A DNA stretch of 64,000 nucleotides, from the NCBI GenBank assembly GCA_963711595.1, contig CAVQER010000011.1, forward strand, positions 162,762-226,761, written 5' to 3'. A program made the position numbers and the translations under genes. Shown piece by piece: positions 54,945 to 63,429 of the stretch. Position 1 is the stretch's first letter, and every line of letters starts with the position of its first letter. Under the pieces are notes generated by a model that was given only the letters and a program-made list of their open reading frames with translations, did not search any database and had not been told where the DNA came from. This stretch comes from JAUSIF01 sp963711595. GTDB taxonomy: Bacteria; Pseudomonadota; Alphaproteobacteria; Rhizobiales; Xanthobacteraceae.

Positions 54945-56180
54945 CTAGGGCGTTTCGGCCAGCCGGCTGCCGAAGAAGGTCTGCACCGCCGCTGCCATCG
55001 CCTCCGCCACCTTCTCCCGCCACGGCTCGGAGGTGAGCAGCTTGACGTCCTCGGCGTTGGAAAGGAACCCGAGTTCCAGCAGTACCGAGGGCACGTCGGG
55101 CGCACGCAGTACCGTGAACCCGGCCGACCGCATCGGACTCTTGTGCATGTTGGTCGCCTGCTGCATGCGACCGACGAGCGTGCGGGCAAACATTCCGGAC
55201 AAGTTTCGGGTTTCTCGATGGGCAAGCTCGACGAGAATGCCGGCAACGTCATTGCTCTTGTTCGTCAGATCGACGCCGGCAATGAGGTCGGACTTGTTTT
55301 CCTTGTCGGCGAGGCGGCCAGCTTCCGCGTCCGACGCCTTGTCGGACACCGTGTAGATACTCGCGCCCCTCGCCTCACCCTCCTTGCGGGAAATGGAGTC
55401 CGCGTGGATCGAGATGAATAGAGAAGCGGCATTCATGCGCGCGACCTTCACCCGTTCTTCCAGCGGGAGGAAAGTATCGTCGTAGCGCGTCAGCACGACA
55501 CGGAAGCGCTTGGTTCGTTCCAGTTTCTCCGCGAGCGTTTTCGCGACCGCCAGCACGACGGCCTTCTCCTCGACGCCCGATGGCGCGATCGCGCCGGTAT
55601 CGATGCCGCCATGTCCCGCGTCGATCACGATTACCGGCGGGCCCGGATCGTCCACCGCCTTGAGCGGAACGCTCACCGTCTTCCCTGCCGGCTCGCCGCC
55701 CTTCCTTGTTGCGGCGTTGCGGATGAAGCTCTCGCGGTCGCAAGGTATAAGGTCGACGACGAGACGTGCGGGCTGGCTGTCGTGCTGCTCAATGACGAAC
55801 GCCTTGTCGACGGCCACTGGCCCTTTCGCATCCAAGACCACGCGGGCCTTGCCCGGCGCGAATAGGCCGTAGCGGAACGCAGAGACGAGCCCCTTCCCGG
55901 TTTTTCCAGCACTCGAGGGCAATTCGAACGATACCTCGGGCAGATCGATAATCACGCGATAGGGGTCGGCGAGCGTGAAAGCCGAGAGATCGACCTTGCC
56001 GTTGAGGTCGACAATGAGACGCGTGCGCTTGTCGTCGCCCGCGAGCCGCGCGTCCATCGCGACGACGCGTTTTGCTCCCGCCGCCTTCGCCTCCACGGCA
56101 TGGCCGGGCTCTGCGCCGAGAAGCACAGCCAAAATCAAAGGAAATGCGGCAACACGCATACACTGCCCGACGCGATACAT
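54945..56180 (-). CDS. amiC: N-acetylmuramoyl-L-alanine amidase
   Basis: 411 residues with a signal peptide (FPLILAVLLGAEPGHA). An N-terminal AMIN domain (VDLSAFTLADPYRVIIDLPE) targets septal peptidoglycan. The amidase_3 domain from about 180 has zinc ligands in VIDAGHGGIDTGA (H), EEKAVVLAVAK (E) and SIHADSISRKEGEARGAS (H), and the catalytic Glu in VLLELGFLSNAEDV. It splits daughter-cell walls. Start codon ATG 56180 gives the signal peptide. Next to TPR genes and PBP1A, as in related genomes where amiC and mrcA are neighbours. Confidence 0.93.
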   Translation of the reverse strand: MYRVGQCMRVAAFPLILAVLLGAEPGHAVEAKAAGAKRVVAMDARLAGDDKRTRLIVDLNGKVDLSAFTLADPYRVIIDLPEVSFELPSSAGKTGKGLVSAFRYGLFAPGKARVVLDAKGPVAVDKAFVIEQHDSQPARLVVDLIPCDRESFIRNAATRKGGEPAGKTVSVPLKAVDDPGPPVIVIDAGHGGIDTGAIAPSGVEEKAVVLAVAKTLAEKLERTKRFRVVLTRYDDTFLPLEERVKVARMNAASLFISIHADSISRKEGEARGASIYTVSDKASDAEAGRLADKENKSDLIAGVDLTNKSNDVAGILVELAHRETRNLSGMFARTLVGRMQQATNMHKSPMRSAGFTVLRAPDVPSVLLELGFLSNAEDVKLLTSEPWREKVAEAMAAAVQTFFGSRLAETP

Positions 56181-56234
56181 TACCCCGCGTCGGAGATACG
56201 CCTTCTTGGTTAATCCCTTCTTGAGGGCGTTTCG

Positions 56235-57885
56235 TCAGGCCGCCCGGGCGCGTGCTGACTGGGAAAGCGCACCGGCAAGGATCATCTCGGCCCCCTTCTC
56301 CGCGATCATCATGGTCGGCGCGTTGGTGTTCCCCGAAGTCACCGACGGCATCACCGAAGCGTCTACGACGCGCAGGCCCTCCAACCCGATCACCCGCAGC
56401 TGAGCGTCGACGACCGCCATGCGGTCGGTCGCCAGGCCCATCTTTGCGCTGCCCACGGGATGGAAAATCGTATGCGCGACGTTCTGGGCGGTCATCAAGA
56501 GCGCCTTTTCGTGGTCGCCCTTGATGTAGCCTTCCGAAACCGGCCGCGGATTGAGTTTTTCCATCGCCGGCTGCGCCATGAGGCGGCGCACGATGCGAAG
56601 CGCTTCGACGGCGACGCGCTTGTCGCGGTCCGAGGTGAGATAGTTGAAGCGGATCATCGGATGCTCGGCCGGGTCGGCGCTGCGGAGCCGCAGCGTGCCG
56701 CGGCTCGTCGGGCGCAGATCGCAGATCGTCATGGTGATGCCCGATCCGCGCATCAGGTTCTTGCTCGCGGCTGACTCGCGCGCATAGGCGATCGGATAGA
56801 GCGCAAGGTTTGGACGATCCTGGTGCGCGTCGGAGCGCAAATAGACGGCGAGCTGCGAGGGCGACATGGTCAACGGGCCGCGCCGGAACAGCGCGTATTC
56901 GAGCGCGATCCACGCGCGTCCGAACACCGAATGGTAGCGGTCGTTGAGCGTGCCGCGTCCGTCGATCGCGTAGCGCTGGGGAAACTGCAGGTGATCGTGA
57001 AAGTTCTCGCCAACTCCGGGGCGGTCGATCACGACATCGATGCCGTGGTTCGTGAGGTGCGCGGGCGGACCCACCCCTGACAACAGCAACAGATGCGGAG
57101 ATCCAAGGCTCCCGGCTGCGAGCAGCACCTCGCCGCGTGCATGGGCGGCTTTCGTCTCGCCGTTCTGCCGGTACTGCACGCCGATCGCCCGCCGCCCGTC
57201 GAACAGGACGCGCTCGCATAGCACGCCGGTCTCGAGCTTCAGGTTGGAACGGGCAAGCACCGGCTTCAGGAATGCGCGCGCAGAGCTCACGCGCCGCCCG
57301 TTTTTCTGCGTCACTTCGAGCAGACCGACACCCTCGGCATCGCCCGCGTTGAAGTCCTTGCGTCGTGCGAACGCCGGATTGCTTGAGCGCCTCGGTGAAA
57401 GCCTTGTTCACCCGATAGTCGACGCGCTGCGGGTCAACCCGCATCTCGCCGCCCGCGCCGTGATGATTGTTGCGGCCAGCGAAATGATCTTCATGGCGGC
57501 GGAAGTACGGGAGCACGTCGTCCCAGCTCCAGCCGACGAGACCAAGTTGCCGCCAGTGATCGTAATCGCCGGCCTGGCCGCGGATGTAGACCATCGCGTT
57601 GATCGCGGACGAACCGCCGATCACCTTGCCGCGCGGACACGGCATCCGCCGGTTGCCGAGCCCGGGCTCGGGCTCGGTCATGAAGCACCAGTCCGCGCGC
57701 GGATCGCCATTCGAATAGAGAAAGCCGGCCGGGATGTGCAACCAGATCCAGTTGTCCTTGCCGCCCGCTTCGAGCAGCAGGACGCGATGGCGGCCGTTGG
57801 CGGAAAGTCGATTGGCGAGCAGACACCCGGCGGAGCCTGCGCCTACAATGATGTAGTCGAATGTTTCGTCAGCTGTGTGCCGCAT
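56235..57885 (-). pseudogene. GMC oxidoreductase (choline/alcohol dehydrogenase-like), frameshifted
   Basis: From ATG 57885: FDYIIVGAGSAGCLLANRLS (FAD-binding Rossmann), the GMC signature VIGGSSAINAMVYIRGQAGD, then VNKAFTEALKQSGVRTT. Near 57375 the frame breaks; from about 57365 the downstream frame continues KDFNAGDAEGVGLLEVTQKN and runs to the end at 56235, containing NVAHTIFHPVGSAKMG (catalytic His) and DASVMPSVTSGNTNAPTMMI. One base appears extra. The total is about 549 residues, as in BetA/AlkJ. It oxidises an alcohol; substrate unknown. The long continuation of the first frame past the break is a shadow. Confidence 0.78.
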
Positions 57886-58140
57886 GCCTCGCCCCGCCGC
57901 GGTAGGTGCAGACTCTAGCAGTCCGGACCGGCATGCGACCAGCACGGGCGGCTCGCAAGAGTTGTGGGGAGCCTCTCATGAAACGAGAACGGAAGACACT
58001 CCATGACCTTATTTCACGAGGTGCGTCGAAATTCTCATACCTATCCGCGCCTAAGCACTAGGCCGAGATCGGAATTTTCAGGTGGTGCAGACGGGGGAAA
58101 CTCGTTGCGGGCCGATGCGTCCAATAGAAATACAGACGAT

Positions 58141-58581
58141 CTATGCAGCGCCACTTTCGATTTCCTCGAGCAACTTACTAATTGCGCCTGGCTTCTCCAT
58201 CTCCGGGCGGTGCAGTCGTATCAAATCCCGCAAAATGGACAGGGACATGGACACATCCCCCGTCGCTTTATCTGGCGTGTCGAGGTCGCCGAGTAGGCAC
58301 CAGCATGCCGCGCGCGCTTTCACGCAGAGTCCGGCGATCGTAAATGCGGGTGTCGCTTCGATTTCATCGAGGACTTCACCAAAACGGTCGGCCATTTCGT
58401 CAGAAAGCCGGTAGTCGTACTCTATGCTACGATCAAACTGCACGGAGATTTCATCGAACTCCCGACCGAGGTCAACGAGATGCGAGTCGGCAATATCATT
58501 TCCTGACGTCAGCGATATGAACGGCGCTGCTGCGAAACCAGCGAGGACAAGGCGTCTCGACGTTCCGACGTATCTTTGCAT
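58141..58581 (-). CDS. Hypothetical protein with Tat-like signal
   Basis: 146 residues. SRRLVLAGFAAAPFISLTSG at the N-terminus has the twin-arginine pattern and a hydrophobic core. The rest is helical, charged and acidic (LSDEMADRFGEVLDEIEATP; GDVSMSLSILRDLIRLHRPEM). I do not recognise a domain. It opens the accessory tail, next to AT-rich DNA that differs from its neighbours, which hints at acquired material. Confidence 0.6.
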   Translation of the reverse strand: MQRYVGTSRRLVLAGFAAAPFISLTSGNDIADSHLVDLGREFDEISVQFDRSIEYDYRLSDEMADRFGEVLDEIEATPAFTIAGLCVKARAACWCLLGDLDTPDKATGDVSMSLSILRDLIRLHRPEMEKPGAISKLLEEIESGAA

Positions 58582-58649
58582 GGCCGCATCCCCATTTTAG
58601 TGCGCATCATCAGTGTCGGCATCATTCTGCTATCCAAATATATTTTATT

Positions 58650-58667
58650 ATATGAATATATTCATAT
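58650..58667. other. AT-rich 18-bp perfect palindrome
   Basis: ATATGAATATATTCATAT, upstream of and divergent from the Tat-signal gene (start 58581). It may be an operator or only part of the local AT-rich patch. Its 10-bp core GAATATATTC recurs at 63918-63927. Confidence 0.5.
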
Positions 58668-58765
58668 CTCGAGGATACGCGAATTTTTTCCAGCGTCAAG
58701 CCGATTAGTACCGATTAGCTTTGAACTGCAGAAGCGGTCGTTGCATGACGGTCGCGTCACGCGGT

Positions 58766-59286
58766 GGCTTCGTTTTGCCAAGCGCAACTAAAATTACGGG
58801 CTGGGTCCCTGGACTGCGAGCATATTGGGTTCGTTCTGCCAAACGGACTAGAACCGCGCGTTACAATGGGAACACAATCGCCAATTCCGTCGCTACGGCA
58901 CTGCGGCGGTCGAATGGGGCGACCCGTCTTTGAGCCAGCTCACGAGGAGCGCGACCTTCGCCTTCGATGGTGACAGCACGTTGGCTTCGTTCTGCCAAAA
59001 AATTATGGCGAGCACGTCCTTCAGAGGACACCTTACCTCCGCTTGCCTGAGCCATTCCCCTGGCTCGCTGGAGGTCCGAGGCGTGGGCGCTGACCTTAGC
59101 CCCTACCCTCCACGCGAACATATTTTGCTACCCGATCTGTCTTTGCCGCCTGTCCGTCCCCGTTACACGCAACCGCCGTCTGCTCAGGCATGTGGATGAC
59201 GCTACGCATGCTGCCTACGGATCGAACACCTGATCAGGTGTAGCTGGCTGGCGGCGTTCGCACGCGCGTTGGCTTCGTTCTGCCAA
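58766..59286 (+). repeat. Four dispersed GGCTTCGTTYTGCCAA repeats
   Basis: Cores at 58766-58781 (one mismatch, T for C), 58827-58842 (GGGTTCGTTCTGCCAA, one mismatch), 58983-58998 and 59271-59286. Two copies extend to TTGGCTTCGTTCTGCCAA, which begins TTGGC and ends GCCAA, so each may form a short imperfect hairpin. Starts are 61, 156 and 288 nt apart. The repeats read in all frames as LASFCQ, GFVLPN or WVRSAK, peptides that appear in small spurious ORFs of Bradyrhizobium-like genomes (from memory, not searched). Function unknown. Confidence 0.75.
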
Positions 59287-59464
59287 ACGCAAATGACGTC
59301 TGAATTTCTGTCCGGCCGCGTACCGGATCAGGTCCCGCGTAACGCACCGCAAGTTTCGACCGGTCGATCCGACTGTTGCACTTTCCAGAAGTTGCGTAGG
59401 TCATCGAGGGCCCGTAGCGCCCGCTTGCGCCGAGAGAACGCTCGCCGTTCGTACCGCTCGTACC

Positions 59465-60026
59465 TCAGTAACTGGCGTTGCGCGGCGCCAAATGCGACCG
59501 CGCACCGATCGGCTTCGGCGGGCGGCCGCCGCGCCTCCAGAAATCCCCGCCAGCGGCATGCTGATTCAAGAGTTCTGCGTTTCTCTTTACTGCCTCGACG
59601 TCCGCTCGTAGCGTGGGGTCCGCACGTAGCGCGACGTCGGTGAACTCCCCAGCCGCCGCAAGTGCCCTGCGGATTGATCGCCCGAGCCTCTTCTGGTTGA
59701 TGCCTTTCGGCGGAGCGAACGTCGCGTCGTCCAACGACATGTGATTGACCAAGGCGCAGCGCGCTCGCCTTACTCGGACAATCTCTAGCTCAGCCACGGC
59801 GGCTATTCGCGCGTCGCGCGAGCGCCTCCGGACTTGCCTTCGCGCCGGCAAGTGCGTCAGCGAGACGCTTGATCTCGCCGACTTCTTCGGAGGTGTGTGC
59901 AAGACACCGGGCCAGTCCGTGGTCTAACGCATTCTGACTTGAGCGCGCCTTGCCGGCAGCGCTGCGCGGGCCGGTGCTCCGCGCAGCGTTTTTGCGATTG
60001 GCGGCGATTTTTCGCGCGGAAGTCAT
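59465..60026 (-). pseudogene. Rhizobial conserved hypothetical protein, frameshifted
   Basis: From 60026: MTSARKIAANRKNAARSTGP then RSAAGKARSSQNALDHGLAR, the start of a family I recall as common in Bradyrhizobium-like genomes. It runs to PEALAR, then breaks; the other frame continues DARIAAVAELEIVRVRRARC and on to QKRLGRSIRRALAAAGEF and VEAVKRNAELLNQ. A +1 (or -2) shift near 59820 separates them. The start overlaps the stop of the preceding gene by 4 nt (ATGA), so the two are a coupled pair. Function unknown; the charged helical composition suggests nucleic-acid or coiled-coil binding. Confidence 0.65.
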
Positions 60027-60695
60027 GTGGGATCGCCCGGCTGCGCGGAAGACGGCCCATCGGCGGGTTGCAAGCTTGCACTGGCCGCCTCAGATTCGAG
60101 AAGCCGCGGAACCTCCTCATTTTCCGCATCGACAACTGACCGGAGACGACTTCCCAGCCCTTCGCGATGCCGTTCGAGCTCCCGCAAAGCCTGCTCGCGC
60201 CGAGCGTGGTTAATAGCGGTCAATCGCTGAATCTTCTCCAGCGTTTTGAGCTTTCCGTCGAACGCCAGTCCGGTCGGTCGAATTGTCATCGAGCCCGTGC
60301 TTCGCACGAAGGTCTTTGACCTCCTTCACCGCCGCTGGATCGCCGGCATGGTACGCATATGCCAACTCTCTATCAGCCGGATCCGGATCGAGGCGATTCC
60401 GATCATGCAGCTTCTTCATCAACGACACCTGCGCCGCGAGCGCCTCAGGCAAGCTGTTATTCAAGATCGCCGCCTCACAGCGCCCGGCGCGCCGGATTTC
60501 CCAGGTACAATCGACGAAATCCTTGGCGAGAATACATTCGACGATGTCACCGGGCGTAAGTGCTGTTGCGACTGCGCTCAGCAATCCCTCGTACTCGAGG
60601 GCATCCTCGTCGCGGAGAAGTGGAGGCTTACCGAGCAACTCCTTGATCGATGCGAGGGTGGTTGGCGTCATTGGGACTTTATTCCTGTTACTCAT
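60023..60695 (-). pseudogene. Rhizobial conserved hypothetical protein, frameshifted
   Basis: From 60695: MSNRNKVPMTPTTLASIKEL, LGKPPLLRDEDALEYEGLLS, VDCTWEIRRAGRCEAAILNN, then a break near 60285; the next frame continues with GKLKTLEKIQRLTAINHARR and EQALRELERHREGLGSRLRS to the end at 60023. A partner of the next gene, in the pair order I recall from other rhizobial genomes. Function unknown; predominantly helical and charged. Both members being frameshifted argues for a decayed mobile cargo or poor sequence quality here. Confidence 0.65.
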
Positions 60696-61440
60696 GATAC
60701 TTTCCTTTCTTATGAATCAACGCGACCTCAGATTTTCGGAAGTCGCTTCAAAACGAGTTCGAACTCCAAATGCCGGGAGTCTCGGACGACCGTTGCCGGC
60801 TGAAGCCTGAGCTCAGCCTGAACGAATTCTTTCTAGGGGTGGCGTTTGTATCGGTGGAATGAGCAGCCAGTTCTTCGTCGCCATAATTGCTTCGAGCTTA
60901 GTTCTTTGCGGTCATCTTATGGTCTCCCGTAACGCAACAGCGCCCCGTGAGAACGCCGATTAGCTCGCCTGGATTTCAATACGGTCCATTACCGATTGAT
61001 CTCTAAATTCAATAACTAGAACAGGCTTGTTGTTTGATAGTCGACGTAGGGGGGTACCGGCTCCAACTCGATTCTGCGCCTTCGCAACTCCTTTGTGCCT
61101 TCGAACACGGATGGCACGGCGGGTCTTCACCCGCAGACCGGGGTCGAATGTCATGCCTCGCGACGATCGCCGGTCCCGAAGCTGATTGCCAGTCCGAAAT
61201 TTCGTTCAGGGAGCTGCGTGGCAGTCTTGGTATCAGAGAACGCCCCGTGCTCTGGGGAGAGCGGGATCCATCACGGCGGGAAGCCCGGCTGGTGCGACGG
61301 TTAGACCCATTCGTGACGATTTCTGGCGTGCGCCTACCCTTTTGCTGGACGCCTTAAAGGCGGCTTTGGCATCTCGGGTTAGTCTATCCTCCTGCCCGGA
61401 TCACGTCAGAACCAAGCAACTTCCGAAAGCCGTACCAGGG
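60696..61440. other. No recognisable gene
   Basis: 745 nt between the conserved pair and the VanZ-like fragment. Open frames are short, have no recognisable domain and read against the GC-skew pattern of the true genes. I see no tRNA or repeat. Confidence 0.6.
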
Positions 61441-61512
61441 TTCACAATTGTCTCGCCAGTTTCCATCGGACCGCATCACTTTATCGGGCCGCCCTAGTCA
61501 CCACGTTCGCTC

Positions 61513-61912
61513 GTGGCCGCGCCGATCATTGTTCTGCTCTTGCGCCCTTTGCCCGAGGTCGTCAATTCCGGCTCTGATATCGAGACACCACATGGTTGCC
61601 TATGCGGCGCTGGCTTTTCCGCTCGTCACCGTGCGCGCACGCGATGCGCCATTGATGTTCGCTGCGGCAGTTGTATTCGGCGGAGCGATTGAGTTCTTGC
61701 AGCCGCTATTTGGAAGATACGCCGAATGGCATGACTTCTTCGCCAATTTGGCTGGCGCGACGATCGGCATCTTCATCGGTTTGTGTCTCAAGCAATTTGT
61801 ACCGAAGGTATGTTGCCTACCGCAACGCGAAACCGAGAACGGCGGCAGCGCATTCGTTACTTTCGGTCGCACGATCAATCTGTACAGCGAATACCGCCGC
61901 AGGATTCGTTAG
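61513..61912 (+). pseudogene. VanZ-like membrane protein, frameshifted (left arm)
   Basis: Frame from GTG 61513: VAAPIIVLLLRPLPEVVNSG followed by SDIETPH, then a shift near 61590 into HMVAYAALAFPLVTVRARDA, MFAAAVVFGGAIEFLQPLFG, RYAEWHDFFANLAGATIGIF. The pattern of short helices and HxxxY/E-L-Q matches small VanZ-like proteins, whose role (teicoplanin-type resistance or cell-envelope modification) is poorly known in Gram-negatives. The tail after IGLCLKQFVPK may be read-through past a lost stop. Confidence 0.65.
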
Positions 61913-62068
61913 GAATATTGTCCCGAACGTTCTCGGCCGGATCGATTGCCTCAAAATTTCGCTGACTTCAAATCAAGTGCAGCGGACATTTCGAGCCACT
62001 TTTTAGGAGATGACTCCTAAACAGCTCACGAGCGCGAGCGTGCGCCTGTGTTTGTTAGGAGTCTATAC

Positions 62069-62417
62069 GTGCCTGCCACCTCCACCTACGGCCCGACCGG
62101 CGATCCTGTCGTCAACGGATTGCTCAGCGGCAGCAAATGGGCGGTCGGATCCCTCACCTACAGTTTCCCTACTAGCGCGTCGTTCTACGGCAGCCCTTAC
62201 GGCAACGCGCGAGCCGACGAGCAATTCGAAGCTTTCAACAGCGTGCAGCAAACGGCCACGCGCACGATCTGAACATGTACTCATCGGTGGCGAACGTTCA
62301 GTTCACCGAGGTGACCGAGAGCGCCAGCGTGCATGGCGATCTTCGGTACGCGATGTCCGACAAGCCGGGCACGGCCTGGGCGTATTACCCGAGCACGGCG
62401 GCCGAGGGGCGGCGGCG
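62069..62417 (+). pseudogene. 5' fragment of a serralysin/matrixin-like metalloprotease gene (left arm)
   Basis: Starts GTG 62069: VPATSTYGPTGDPVVNGLLS, GSKWAVGSLTYSFPTSASFY, ADEQFEAFNSVQQTATRTI, stop at 62272. One base later the next frame continues LNMYSSVANVQFTEVTESAS, VHGDLRYAMSDKPGTAWAYY and PSTAAEG. This is the N-terminal portion of secreted M10-family proteases of rhizobia; the zinc motif HExxHxxGxxH and RTX repeats are missing because the gene ends at the inversion centre. No activity possible. Confidence 0.7.
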
Positions 62418-62429
62418 CGCCGGCATCGC

Positions 62430-62779
62430 CACCCTCGGCCGCAGTTGGTAGGATAGTACGCCCAAAGGTACCCGGCTTGTCGGACATGGCGTACCGGAAG
62501 AGTCGCCGTGCGCGCTCGCGCTCTCGGCTCGAGCTTCGGCGAACTGAATATTCGGTCGCGGACGAGTACATATCAGGTTGCGTTGCGGGTGGCCGACTGC
62601 TGTACACTGTTAAAGCTTCGAAATTGCTAGTCGGCTCGCCGCTGCCGTGAGGGCGACGGGAGAACGAGGCGCTGTTAAGGAAAACTGTAGGTGAGAGACC
62701 GACAGCCCATTTGCTGCCGAGTGAAAAATCCATTGACGACAGGATCGATAGTTGGGTCGTAGGTGGAGATGGCAGGCAC
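62430..62779 (-). pseudogene. 5' fragment of a serralysin/matrixin-like metalloprotease gene (right arm)
   Basis: The same segment as the left fragment, on the opposite strand: start GTG 62779, with LGSKWAVGLSP, NFEALTVYSSRPPATQ, RYAMSDKPGTF and TAAEGGDAGAP spread over several frames because of indels. It stops at almost the same codon as the left copy. It carries synonymous and non-synonymous differences from it. Confidence 0.7.
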
Positions 62780-63069
62780 GGACAAGAAACTCCCGGCAAA
62801 CACAAGCGCACACTCGCGCTCCCGCGCTGTTTAGGAAGTTGATCTTCTAAAAATGAGCTCGAAACGTCCCCAGCTGCAGTTGATTTGAAGTAGGTGAAAC
62901 TTTGAGTGATCCGCTCTGGCCGAGCGCGATCGGGACAACATTCCTAACAAATCCTGACGAAGAGGGTGTTCACCGCATAAGCTGTTCGTGTTGTCGAATG
63001 TGCTACGAATGCGATGAACAGCCATGCTGATTTCGAAGTTTGCGTAGGAAGTGCCGATACAGACACAAA

Positions 63070-63400
63070 CACTTCACCGCAATCCAATGACGATGCCGAT
63101 CGTGGCGCCGGTAATTTCTGGCTAGAAGTCATCCATCGGCGTATCTCCCGACGATCGTGTTGTGTGAGTTTCGATCGCGCACCAAACAGGAATGCCACGG
63201 CGGATTTATACGGCGCGTACCGCGCGCGCACGCTGCTGGGCGGGCGAGCCAGCGGCACGGTATGCGATCGTGTGGGCCTGGACAGCAAAGTCCGAGGAGA
63301 TGACATCGGGAAGGGGGCCAAACTGGAGAAAAATAATCCCGATGGCAACAGCCGTTGTGGCGACGACAGCAGCCGAAAGTGACAAGCTTCGGTCGAAACC
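63070..63400 (-). pseudogene. VanZ-like membrane protein, degenerate (right arm)
   Basis: Fragments in different frames: VVATTAVAIGIIFLQFGPLP followed by DVISSDFAVQAHTIAYRAA (compare LRPLPEVVN...HMVAYAAL in the left arm), ARYAPYKSAVAFLFGA, and the DNA of ATIGI near 63090. Several indels. It corresponds position by position to the left VanZ-like gene in mirror orientation. Confidence 0.55.
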
Positions 63401-63429
63401 CAGCAGGCGAGATCCTGCAACGAAATTTA

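Larger units (their letters stand above)
58582..59464. other. Gene-poor stretch with an AT-rich patch and four repeats
   Basis: No credible gene: ORFs here lack starts, domains or codon bias. It holds an AT-rich patch near 58640-58690 with a perfect 18-bp palindrome, and four copies of the GGCTTCGTTYTGCCAA repeat. The rest shows nothing I can name. Confidence 0.7.
61440..63420. repeat. Large degenerate inverted duplication (about 2 x 1 kb)
   Basis: The left arm (61440-62417) and right arm (62418-63420) are reverse-complement homologues. Example matches: 61908-61926 with 62930-62948 (18 of 19), and 61965-61983 with 62873-62891 (18 of 19). The implied symmetry centre is near 62428 for both, close to GGCGCGCC at 62414-62421. 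Each arm holds a VanZ-like gene, about 90-150 nt, and the 5' end of a serralysin-like gene. Differences include synonymous third-position changes as well as indels. Confidence 0.85.

Noticed and set aside
55789..57315. Continuation of the first GMC reading frame past 57370
   Set aside because: After the frameshift this frame becomes Arg-rich nonsense that overlaps the true second half and amiC.
58766..59286. CRISPR array
   Set aside because: Repeat spacing is irregular (starts 61 to 288 nt apart), only four copies, and no cas gene in the window.
61440..63420. Phase-variation switch (invertible segment between inverted repeats)
   Set aside because: The arms meet with essentially no spacer and are degenerate; no recombinase gene is nearby.
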